From Ideonella sp. (lineage in GTDB: Bacteria; Pseudomonadota; Gammaproteobacteria; Burkholderiales; Burkholderiaceae_C), in assembly GCA_015075545.1 (NCBI GenBank), contig JABTUC010000003.1, forward strand, positions 1 to 64,000: 64,000 nt of DNA, read 5' to 3'. Positions 41,773 through 49,829 of the stretch are shown here, one piece after another. Both the position numbers and the translations under genes were made by a program. The number at the start of each line of letters is the position of its first letter. Position 1 is the stretch's first letter. Under the pieces are notes generated by a model that did not search any database, was not told where the DNA came from, and saw only the letters and a program-made list of their open reading frames with translations.

Positions 41773-43983
41773 ATGACACGCAGGACTCTCGCTGCACTGC
41801 TCTGCGCCTGGGCGTTGGCGCTGCTCTCGGCTTGCGGCGGTGGCGGCGACGAGGCATCGCAGCCACCGCCGCAGGGTATCGGTCCTGCGGGCGGCACGGT
41901 GACCAGCCCTGCGGGAGCGCAGGTGGTCGTGCCGGCCAACGCGCTGGCGCAGACGGTCGACATCCAGATCGCGCAGTCGAGCGCGGGTGCGCCGGCGTTG
42001 CCGGTCGACCTGTCGCCGGCAGGCCCGGTGTTCGCCTTCACGCCGCACGGCACCGCCTTCGGCGCGCCGGTCACCGTGACGGTTCCGTTCGACCCGGCAC
42101 TGGTTCCCGCGGGCGCCACGCCAAGCCTGCTGAAGACCAACGCCCAAGGCCAGTGGGAAGCGGTTGCCGGCGCGACGCCGAGTGGCGCGACGCTCACTGG
42201 CGAAGCCACGAGCTTCTCGTGGTGGGCCGCGGCCATGCAGGGCCCATCGCTGCAGGTGGTGAGTTCGAACCCGGCCGACGCCCAAGGCCGTCTCAGCTTC
42301 AGCAGCGTGACGGCGAGCGAATCCGTCGTCAACGGCGTGACCACGGTCCGCGTGACCGCGATCGGCACGACGGCCTCGGGGCTGCCGGCACGCCTCGAGA
42401 TCGACTTCGAGCAATCAACCGGCGCCAACCCGACCGTCGTCTTCACCTGGGGCGCGGGGTCGTCGAACGTCGTCTACTGCACGGCCGCCACCAATCCGTG
42501 CGCCGGCACGACCGTCGTTGTCGCCAACTCGACCTCCGGCCGCATCGACTTCAGCGGCCAGCAGCTCAACGTCGGCGGCAGCCCGGTCGGCGGCGCGGCG
42601 CAGCTCAGCGGTTCGATCGCCTACGGCGGAGCGAACGTCGGCCCCACGATCGTCACTCAGCCGCAGAACCAGACGGTGCAGGCCGGGTCGACGGCCACCT
42701 TCACCGTCGCCGCGACCGGCACGCCACCGCCGGTCTTCCAGTGGCGCAAGAACGGTGTCAACGTCGGCACGAACAGCAGCACGCTGAGTTTCGTTGCCGC
42801 GACGGCCGATCACGGCGCCCAGATCGATGTCGTCGTGTCCAACAGCGTCGGCTCGGTTACCAGCGCGGTCGCTGTGCTGACGGTCAACTCGCTGACAACG
42901 CCACCGCTGAACGCGGTTCGCATCGCCGCCGGCAACCGGGTCTCGTACGCGCGCGCCAACGGCGGCGCGCTGCTGTCGTGGGGCTCGGACTCGGGCGAAG
43001 CGCTCGGCAACGACGCCGGGGGCGCGCGCAACGCGCCGGGGCCGGTGTTGGACGTCACCGATGCGGTGGCGCTGGCTCAGGGCTACGGCGGCGCCAGCCA
43101 CGGCCTGACGATCCGCGCCAACGGCGAGGTCTGGGGCTGGGGCTTCAACGGCCAGGGCCAGCTCGGCAATCAAGGCACGGCGAACGCGCCGCGGCCGATG
43201 TCGATGAAGGATGCCGGCGGCAACGTCGTCACCGGCGCGGTCGCCACTAGCACGGGCACGACGAACTCGCTCGTGCTGCTGGCCGATGGCAACGTGCTCA
43301 GCGCCGGCGCGAACAAGGGCGACGGCACCACCGGCTCGCGTTCATTCGCGGCGCCGGTGCCGGGCCTGTCGAACGTTGTCGCGATCGCGGCCGCGGCGAA
43401 TGTCTCCTACGCCGTTCGTGCCGACGGCACCGTCTGGGCCTGGGGCGACAACACCAACGGCGCGCTCGGCGACGGCACCGAGACGCTGCGCCTCGCGCCA
43501 GTGCAGGTGAGCGGCTTGACCGGCATCGTCGCGATCGCAGCCGGCTTTCAGTTCGCGGTCGCCCTCGACGCCAACGGCGAGGTCTGGTCATGGGGCGCGA
43601 ACGCCCGCGGCCAGCTCGGCGACGGCTCGGCGGCGGCGAATCGCCTGACGCCGGCCAAGCTCGCGCTGAGCGGCGTCACGGCGGTGGCGGTCGGCATCGA
43701 GCACGCGTTTGCGCTGATGAGCGACGGCACGGTTCGCGCCTGGGGCTCCAACGTCAACGGCCGGCTCGGCATCGGCGACACCAGCGACCGTCGGTCGCCG
43801 GTCGCGATCCCGAACTTGACCGGCGTCGCTGCGATCGCCGGCGGCAACGGGCACTCGCTCGCCGTGCGCTCGGACGGCAGCGTGTGGGCGTGGGGCGAGA
43901 ACGTTTCGGGCGAGCTGGGCCTCGGGTCCACCGCCACGCGGTTCCTGACGCCGCAGCAGCTGTCGGGCATCAACCTGAACTGA
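41773..43983 (+). CDS. RCC1-repeat lipoprotein
   Basis: A 736-residue lipoprotein: signal peptide with lipobox LLSAC. Residues about 30-150 form a ZU5-like beta domain (AGGTVTSPAGAQVVVPANAL), about 290-375 an Ig-like domain (PTIVTQPQNQTVQAGSTATF), and about 385-736 RCC1 repeats with units such as DGTVWAWGDNTNGALGDGT and GEVWSWGANARGQLGDGS, enough for a seven-bladed propeller. GGAGAAAG precedes the ATG at 41773. RCC1 propellers bind proteins or lipids; a surface or envelope binding role is likely. Possible target of the CadC-like regulator. Confidence 0.85.
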   Translation: MTRRTLAALLCAWALALLSACGGGGDEASQPPPQGIGPAGGTVTSPAGAQVVVPANALAQTVDIQIAQSSAGAPALPVDLSPAGPVFAFTPHGTAFGAPVTVTVPFDPALVPAGATPSLLKTNAQGQWEAVAGATPSGATLTGEATSFSWWAAAMQGPSLQVVSSNPADAQGRLSFSSVTASESVVNGVTTVRVTAIGTTASGLPARLEIDFEQSTGANPTVVFTWGAGSSNVVYCTAATNPCAGTTVVVANSTSGRIDFSGQQLNVGGSPVGGAAQLSGSIAYGGANVGPTIVTQPQNQTVQAGSTATFTVAATGTPPPVFQWRKNGVNVGTNSSTLSFVAATADHGAQIDVVVSNSVGSVTSAVAVLTVNSLTTPPLNAVRIAAGNRVSYARANGGALLSWGSDSGEALGNDAGGARNAPGPVLDVTDAVALAQGYGGASHGLTIRANGEVWGWGFNGQGQLGNQGTANAPRPMSMKDAGGNVVTGAVATSTGTTNSLVLLADGNVLSAGANKGDGTTGSRSFAAPVPGLSNVVAIAAAANVSYAVRADGTVWAWGDNTNGALGDGTETLRLAPVQVSGLTGIVAIAAGFQFAVALDANGEVWSWGANARGQLGDGSAAANRLTPAKLALSGVTAVAVGIEHAFALMSDGTVRAWGSNVNGRLGIGDTSDRRSPVAIPNLTGVAAIAGGNGHSLAVRSDGSVWAWGENVSGELGLGSTATRFLTPQQLSGINLN

Positions 43984-44013
43984 CGGCTGCAGACGATCAA
44001 CAGGAGAGCCCCG

Positions 44014-45771
44014 ATGCGAAGCAACTTGTTGACGCGAACGGTCCGCTTCTGGAATCGCGAGTGGTTGGCATTGCTCGCCCGAGTTCTTGCCAGCTTCGCT
44101 ACGCTGGCCCTGGCCGCAGGCTGCGGTCCGGGGACGGGCGACGAAACCCCGTTCCCGCAGTACGAAGTCGAGCGGCACCCCCAGAGCCTGACGGTCACCG
44201 AAGGCAGCAGTGCGAGCTTCGACGTCGTGGTGTGGTCGTACAACCCCGGACTCATGGTCTTCTATCACTGGCAGCGCTCGAACAACTCGGGTGCGACGTG
44301 GGTGGAGATCCCGGGGGCGAACAGTTTTCGCTACACACTGGACAGCGCCCGCTTGGGCGATGCCGCGCTCGGCGGCGACAACGGCGCGCTCTTTCGAGTC
44401 TCGATCTACGACGGGGACTTCTACACTTACAGCGAGGCGGCGAAGTTGACCGTCACCGCCTTGCCGCCATCCGCGCCGACCTTCGGCCTAGCCCCAGTGG
44501 CGCCGGCGATGTCGGTGATGCAAGGCTCGAGCGGCGAAGTCGCCGTCGACATCGCGCGCAACGCGGGGTTCGCCGGAGTCCCGATCACGCTCGGCGCGGA
44601 GTCTGCCAACTCCGGTATCCAGGTCGGGTTCGCACCGAACCCTGCCTCCGCCGACTCGGCGCTGGCCACCGTTTCGGTGGCGCTGACCACGCCGCCGGGC
44701 ACCTACGACGTTCGTATTCTCGGCACTGGTACGCCCGCCGGCGGCAGCGAAGTCTTGCGTGGCACCCATCTGCTGGTGACCGTGACCGGGCTGCCTCCAC
44801 CGCCGCCGCCTCCGGCCGGCGACTTCTCGATCACGCCTCGCAGCGCGTCGCTCACGTTGCCCCAAGGCGAGATCACCGCCGTCGATATCGACATCAATCG
44901 CACGCTGGGCTTCAGCGACCTGGTGAGCTTCAGCGCCTCGGCAGTTCCGCGTGGCACCAACGCCCGGTTCGACCCGCCGGGTCCGACGGGGGGCAATGCG
45001 AAGCGTCTGATCCTGGTTGCCGGCCCGACGGCCGAACTGGGAACATCGGCGATGACCGTGACCGCAACGAGCAGCAGCGGCCTGTCGCGCACCGCGCAAG
45101 TCAGCGTCACAGTCATGCCAGGCCAGGCGTCCTGCCAGAACGAACCTATCGCAGACGCATACATCGGCCCGTCGATCACCAACGGTGCAGGCGGCATCAG
45201 CCAGGTTCTTCGGGTCGGCACCGGGCTCTTCGAGCAGGCCGCCAAGACTTACCTGGCGTTCGACGTACGGGCTGCGACCGATGCGGCTTTCGACAAGGTC
45301 GAGTTCGTCATCAGCCTGTACTCGAATCCCTGGGCGGTGGCCCAGCCTGACTCGACGCGGACCGTCTATGTATGGGGAGTGACGGACAACGATGACTGGA
45401 AGCCCGTCATCCTCTCCGAGGTCGGCATCGACTGGGGCAACGCGCCGAAGAACGACACCACCAGCCAGTACGATTTCCTCGGCGAGGGAACCACGAGCTC
45501 CGATGCGACCCGGTTCGTCGGAAGCCTCGTGGTCTGGTCTGCCGACGTGACCCGCAAGCGTTACCGAGTCGACGTCACGCAATACGTGCGCTGGGCACTC
45601 GACCCCAACACGGGGTACAGCAGTCTGGCAGCGATCGATGCGGACGGGATACTGACGTTCATGCTCGGCAATAACCTTCTGTTCGGCGGGAAACTCGACA
45701 ACTACACGGAGTTCTTCTCCCGCGAGGCGCCCGACGCTTGCGATCGACCACACCTCGAAGTGTTCCGATGA
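44014..45771 (+). CDS. Lipoprotein with Ig-like domain and C-terminal DNRLRE/CBM-like domain
   Basis: 585 residues. Signal peptide ends at a lipobox (LALAAGC). An Ig-like domain follows (RHPQSLTVTEGSSASFDVVV), then two bacterial beta-sandwich domains split by a Pro-run, and a C-terminal module beginning ADAYIGPSITNGAGG, which resembles the CBM96/DNRLRE domain (carbohydrate binding, beta-sandwich). 30 bp after the RCC1 gene, with CAGGAGAG before the ATG, so probably co-transcribed. Cell-surface binding of a polysaccharide is a reasonable guess. Confidence 0.75.
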   Translation: MRSNLLTRTVRFWNREWLALLARVLASFATLALAAGCGPGTGDETPFPQYEVERHPQSLTVTEGSSASFDVVVWSYNPGLMVFYHWQRSNNSGATWVEIPGANSFRYTLDSARLGDAALGGDNGALFRVSIYDGDFYTYSEAAKLTVTALPPSAPTFGLAPVAPAMSVMQGSSGEVAVDIARNAGFAGVPITLGAESANSGIQVGFAPNPASADSALATVSVALTTPPGTYDVRILGTGTPAGGSEVLRGTHLLVTVTGLPPPPPPPAGDFSITPRSASLTLPQGEITAVDIDINRTLGFSDLVSFSASAVPRGTNARFDPPGPTGGNAKRLILVAGPTAELGTSAMTVTATSSSGLSRTAQVSVTVMPGQASCQNEPIADAYIGPSITNGAGGISQVLRVGTGLFEQAAKTYLAFDVRAATDAAFDKVEFVISLYSNPWAVAQPDSTRTVYVWGVTDNDDWKPVILSEVGIDWGNAPKNDTTSQYDFLGEGTTSSDATRFVGSLVVWSADVTRKRYRVDVTQYVRWALDPNTGYSSLAAIDADGILTFMLGNNLLFGGKLDNYTEFFSREAPDACDRPHLEVFR

Positions 45772-45883
45772 ATCCCTGCCACGCGAAGATCGCTCGACTC
45801 CAGGCCGATGATCCACCCGGACGCGGCCGTTGGCACGCAACGGTCCGCACGCGCGGCCGCCGCCCGCGCCGCAGCCCGCGACT

Positions 45884-46399
45884 TCAGCGCCGCTGCGCTC
45901 TGCGCAGCCAGTCGTCGGGCGGCGGCGCCTGCTCGGGCGCGCGCAGCAGGCACATCATGCGGATCGCCGACTCGCGCTGCTCGTAGTAGCCCGCCAGCAC
46001 CAGCGTCTGCACGAAGCCGAGCGCGCGGTAGAAGTGCAGCGCCGCGCGGTTGCTGGCGCGCAGTTCCAGGTGGATCGACACCACGCCGGCCACCCGCGCC
46101 GACTGCAGCAGCCATTGCAGCATCTGGCGCGCCACGCCCTGGCGCTGGTGCGACGGCCGCACCGCCAGCAGCGTGAGGTGCGCGTGTTCGTCGTCGAACT
46201 GCATCACCGCGAAGCCGACGGTGCCGTGGCGGTCGCAGGCGACGATCACCGAGGTGTCGCGCCGCACGATCAGGCGCCGCACGCGGTCGGCGCGGTAGCG
46301 CCAGCCGAGGCCCGATTCGATCAGGTCGCGCGACATCTGCGCGATGGTGTCGGCATCGCCGACACCGGCCAGGCGCAAGGTCACGGCGGCGGTGTTCAC
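45884..46399 (-). CDS. GNAT N-acetyltransferase, RimI-like
   Basis: A 171-residue single GNAT fold. LLAVRPSHQRQGVARQMLQW is the acetyl-CoA loop; HLELRASNRAALHFYRALGF is the typical RimI-type ending with the catalytic Tyr region. GTG start at 46399. Substrate unknown. Stands alone on the minus strand, divergent from the thioesterase. Confidence 0.8.
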   Translation of the reverse strand: MNTAAVTLRLAGVGDADTIAQMSRDLIESGLGWRYRADRVRRLIVRRDTSVIVACDRHGTVGFAVMQFDDEHAHLTLLAVRPSHQRQGVARQMLQWLLQSARVAGVVSIHLELRASNRAALHFYRALGFVQTLVLAGYYEQRESAIRMMCLLRAPEQAPPPDDWLRRAQRR

Positions 46400-46505
46400 A
46401 CGGCCATTCTGCCAAAGGCGGCTCCGGCGTCGCCGCCCCCCGAACCGGGCAGCGCGCGGCGGCGCGGCGACAATGGCTTCACGATCAACCTGCTTTCGCT
46501 TCGAG

Positions 46506-47315
46506 ATGGAACCGCACCCCTTCGACGACGCCGTCGCGCTGACCCGCCAGGCCGATGGCCGCTACGCCGGCACCGTGCCGCCGCCGTACTGGAACATGGT
46601 GGGCCCGTTCGGCGGCACCACCGCGGCGGTGCTGCTGCGCGCGGCACTGGCCGAGCAGCCCGCGGGCATCGAGCCGGTCGCGTTCACCGTCAACTACTGC
46701 GCCGCGCTGGCGCGCGGCGACTTCACGATCGACGCTCGCACGGTGCACGCCGGCAGGTCGGTGCGCCACGTCAACGTCGAGATGCAGCAGGGCAACGGCA
46801 CCGTCAGCACCGCCAGCGCGGTGCTCGCGCTGCGTCGGCCCACCTGGGCGCACCAGCCGGCCAAGCCGCCCGCGGTGCCGCCGCCCGAGGCGGTGAGCGC
46901 GATGCCGACCGACGGCGCGCCGAACTGGCTGCAGCGCTACGACTTCCGCTTCGTGCACGGCGCGTGGCAGTGGCAGGCGCAGCCGTACGACACGCTGCGC
47001 AGCGCGCACTCCACGCTGTGGGTGGCCGACAAGCCGCCGCGCGCGCTCGACTTCCTGTCGCTCACCGCGCTGGCCGACGTGTTCTTCGTGCGCGCCTTCC
47101 ACGTGCGCGGCACCACGGTGCCCGCGGGCACGGTGTCGATGACGGTGCACTACCACGCCAGCGCCGAAGAGCTCGCCGCGCACGGCGACGCGCCAGTGCT
47201 GTGCACCGTCGACGCGCACACCTTCGCACGCAACTTCGGCGACCAGATCGCGCAACTGTGGTCGGGCGACAAGCTGCTGGCCACCACGACGCAGATGACG
47301 TGGTTCAAGCAGTGA
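46506..47315 (+). CDS. TesB-like acyl-CoA thioesterase
   Basis: A 269-residue double-hotdog protein. The N-terminal hotdog shows NMVGPFGGTTAAVLLRAAL; the second hotdog has LDFLSLTALADVFFVRAF and ends SGDKLLATTTQMTWFKQ, typical of TesB/FadM-like thioesterases. It probably hydrolyses an acyl-CoA, possibly from the aromatic pathways. The ATG at 46506 is chosen; an in-frame ATG at 46473 is possible and neither has a strong ribosome site. Confidence 0.8.
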   Translation: MEPHPFDDAVALTRQADGRYAGTVPPPYWNMVGPFGGTTAAVLLRAALAEQPAGIEPVAFTVNYCAALARGDFTIDARTVHAGRSVRHVNVEMQQGNGTVSTASAVLALRRPTWAHQPAKPPAVPPPEAVSAMPTDGAPNWLQRYDFRFVHGAWQWQAQPYDTLRSAHSTLWVADKPPRALDFLSLTALADVFFVRAFHVRGTTVPAGTVSMTVHYHASAEELAAHGDAPVLCTVDAHTFARNFGDQIAQLWSGDKLLATTTQMTWFKQ

Positions 47316-47450
47316 CTCCGCCGGAAGCCACGCTTCCGTGCGATTGACTGCAGGCGAGCCTCGCGCGCGATGCCGCGCCGATGAACCCGGCACGCCGGCC
47401 GGTGCCACGATCGATTCGACCCGGGCTTCACGCCAGGACGAACCGCGGCT

Positions 47451-47825
47451 TCAGCTCCTGTGGTCACCGGTCTGTGGAAAGCGGTAGATCGTGTCGTTGA
47501 GGTGACGAGTCACCTCGATCACGTCGGGCTCGTCCCAGTTCAGCAGCACGCGCGCCTGCCAGTGGCGCACCTGCGCCTTCAGCGTGCCCCAGTCGGTCGC
47601 CTGTCGGCGCTCGCGCCAGTGCAACTGCGTGTTGTGACAGGCGACGCAGTGCGTCGTGTAGAGCAATTCGCCGCGGCTCGGGGCGCTCTGCGCCGACGCC
47701 GTCGCGCAGGCCGCTGCGGACACCGCCGCCCACAGCACCGCTACGGCTGGCTTGCTACGCACGGATCCTCGCGCCAATCTGCCACCTTCGCATCGTAGGG
47801 CCCGCGACGGCAAGTTCATTCTCAT
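47451..47825 (-). CDS. Small periplasmic c-type cytochrome
   Basis: A 124-residue protein with a signal sequence (AVAVLWAAVSAAACATASAQ) and a single haem site Cys60-x2-Cys63-His64 in THCVACHNT. The rest is short, ending YRFPQTGDHRS. No obvious Met sixth ligand. Electron carrier or haem sensor; redox partner unknown. GGGGTGA precedes the ATG at 47825. Confidence 0.8.
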   Translation of the reverse strand: MRMNLPSRALRCEGGRLARGSVRSKPAVAVLWAAVSAAACATASAQSAPSRGELLYTTHCVACHNTQLHWRERRQATDWGTLKAQVRHWQARVLLNWDEPDVIEVTRHLNDTIYRFPQTGDHRS

Positions 47826-47933
47826 TTCACCCCGGTGCAGGTGCGCGCATTTGCGCAGACTCAAGGAATCCAACCGAGCATCGGGGTCCAATTGCACTGA
47901 GGGCGCGCAGGCAGTAGCGCGCGCCGATTCGTC

Positions 47934-48572
47934 GTGTTGATTCATCAGCAAGTTCTGGTCGGCCCCCATGCACTGGCGGGCGACCTCGTGGTACCGAGAG
48001 CGGCGCACGGGCTCGTGGTGTTCGCGCACGGCAGTGGGCGGCTCAGCCCGCGCGACCGGTCCGTGGCCGAAATGCTGCAGGCACGCCGACTCGGCACCCT
48101 GCTGTTCGACCTGCTGAGCGAAACCGAAGGCCGCGACCGCGCCAATGTGTTCGACATCGGCTTGCTGGCCAACCGGCTGCTGCAGGCGATGTCGTGGCTG
48201 CGCGAGCGGCGCGACCTGAACGGCCTGCGGGTCGGCCTGTTCGGCGCCAGCACCGGCGCCGCCGCGGCGCTGGTGGCAGCGGCCGAGCGGCCGCACGAGG
48301 TGTCGGCGATCGTCTCGCGCGGCGGGCGCCCCGATCTGGCCGGCCCCGCGCTGGCGCAGGTGCGTGCGCCCACGCTGCTGCTCGTGGGTGCGCTCGACGC
48401 CGAGGTGCTGGCGCTGAACCGCGAGGCGGCGCGCCAGCTCACCTGCGAAAAGCGCCTCGAGGTGGTGCCGCGCGCGACGCACCTGTTCGAAGAGGCCGGC
48501 GCGCTGAAGCGCGTCGCCAACTCGGCTGGCGATTGGCTGCTGCAGCACCTGTCGGCGAGCGGCGCCCGATGA
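47934..48572 (+). CDS. Alpha/beta hydrolase (dienelactone-hydrolase type)
   Basis: A 212-residue hydrolase. Oxyanion segment VVFAHGSGR, nucleophile elbow FGASTGAAA, Asp in LLVGALDAEV and the catalytic His in PRATHLFEE complete the triad. GTG start at 47934. Its stop overlaps the phosphoribosyltransferase start by 4 nt; this pairing recurs in stress-response loci. A degenerate paralogue lies at 52394-53023. Confidence 0.8.
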   Translation: MLIHQQVLVGPHALAGDLVVPRAAHGLVVFAHGSGRLSPRDRSVAEMLQARRLGTLLFDLLSETEGRDRANVFDIGLLANRLLQAMSWLRERRDLNGLRVGLFGASTGAAAALVAAAERPHEVSAIVSRGGRPDLAGPALAQVRAPTLLLVGALDAEVLALNREAARQLTCEKRLEVVPRATHLFEEAGALKRVANSAGDWLLQHLSASGAR

Positions 48573-49234
48573 TCCGGTTCGACGACCGCAGCGATGCCGG
48601 CCGGCAGTTGGCCGACGCGCTGCTGGCCCTGAACATCGACGACGCGGTGGTGCTGGCGCTGCCGCGCGGCGGCGTGCCGGTGGCGATCGAAGTGGCGCGC
48701 GCGCTGCGTGCGCCGCTCGACGTGCTGCTGGTGCGCAAGATCGGCGCGCCCGGTCAGCGCGAACTGGCGGTGGCCGCAGTCGCCGAAGGCGCCGGCGACG
48801 ACCTCGTGCTCGACGCCGAGACGATGGCGATCGCCGGCGCGTCGCGCCGCTACGTCGAGCGCGAGGCCGTTTACGAGCGTGCCGAGATCGCCCGCCGACG
48901 CGACGCCTACCGCGGCGGCCGCGCGCCGCTGCCGGTCGAAGGCAAGACCGCGGTGGTGGTCGACGACGGCATCGCCACGGGCACCACCGTGCGGGCCGCG
49001 CTGCAGGCGCTGCGCCGCCGCCACCCGGCCCGCCTGGTGCTCGCGGTGCCGGTGGCGCCGCCCGTTACGGTGGCGCTGCTGAGGCCGCTGGTCGACGACC
49101 TGGTGTGCCTGCGCGCACCGCCGGAGTTCCACGCGGTGGGCCAGCACTACGCGGACTTCGGCCAGGTGTCCGACGAGGAGGTGATCGCTGCCCTGCAGCG
49201 TGTGGCGTCTGCGACGCGCACGCCGGCGGTTTGA
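48569..49234 (+). CDS. Phosphoribosyltransferase-family protein
   Basis: A 221-residue type-I phosphoribosyltransferase. The PRPP loop is VVVDDGIATGTTVRAAL, and the N-terminal strand is VVLALPRGGVPVAIEVA. Such proteins next to alpha/beta hydrolases are common in hypoxia or stress loci; the base they act on is not known. Begins by ATGA overlap with the hydrolase. Confidence 0.85.
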   Translation: MIRFDDRSDAGRQLADALLALNIDDAVVLALPRGGVPVAIEVARALRAPLDVLLVRKIGAPGQRELAVAAVAEGAGDDLVLDAETMAIAGASRRYVEREAVYERAEIARRRDAYRGGRAPLPVEGKTAVVVDDGIATGTTVRAALQALRRRHPARLVLAVPVAPPVTVALLRPLVDDLVCLRAPPEFHAVGQHYADFGQVSDEEVIAALQRVASATRTPAV

Positions 49235-49358
49235 GCGCCGAACCGGGCCGACACCTCGATCGCGAGCGGCCGGCGCGCGGCGGCCCGACACGTTGCGTCG
49301 GCTCAACCCGGCGGATGCGGCCGCGGCCGAAGATGCGGCTGCGCCAAGGGAAACGCCG

Positions 49359-49829
49359 ATGTCATCGTCCAGCCGCCGCATGACCGCCGCCGAGCTGTGC
49401 ACCCGCACGGTGATCGTGACCTCGCCCGACGCGCCCTTGGCCCAGGCCGCGCGCGCGATGCGCGAGCAGCACGTCGGCTGCCTGGTCGTGGTGCGCGAGA
49501 CCGACGAGGGGCGCCAGGTGCTCGGTGTACTGACCGACCGCGACATCGTCACCACCGTGATGGCGCGCGAAGCCGATGCGGCGAAGCTGCGCGTCGAGGA
49601 CGTGATGATCAGCGACGTGGTCTGCGTCGACGAGAGCGATTCGCTGCACGACGTGCTGGCCATCATGCGGCGCCATCGCGTGCGCCGCCTGCCGGTGGTC
49701 GGACCGCAGCGGCGCCTGGTGGGCATGATCGCCGCCGACGACGTGCTGCGCGCGCTGACCGAAGAGCTGCTGACGCTGACCGAGGTGCTGAGCGAGCAGA
49801 TCAAGGCCGAGCGCGTGCTGCGGCCCTGA
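49359..49829 (+). CDS. CBS-domain protein
   Basis: A 156-residue protein made of two CBS motifs: LCTRTVIVTSPDAPLAQAAR with LGVLTDRDIVTTVM, and VEDVMISDVVCVDESDSL with RLPVVGPQRRLVGMI. A Bateman pair binds adenosyl compounds. AAGGGA precedes the ATG. The end overlaps the convergent histidine-kinase gene by 29 bp. Probably an energy-state sensor. Confidence 0.85.
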   Translation: MSSSSRRMTAAELCTRTVIVTSPDAPLAQAARAMREQHVGCLVVVRETDEGRQVLGVLTDRDIVTTVMAREADAAKLRVEDVMISDVVCVDESDSLHDVLAIMRRHRVRRLPVVGPQRRLVGMIAADDVLRALTEELLTLTEVLSEQIKAERVLRP

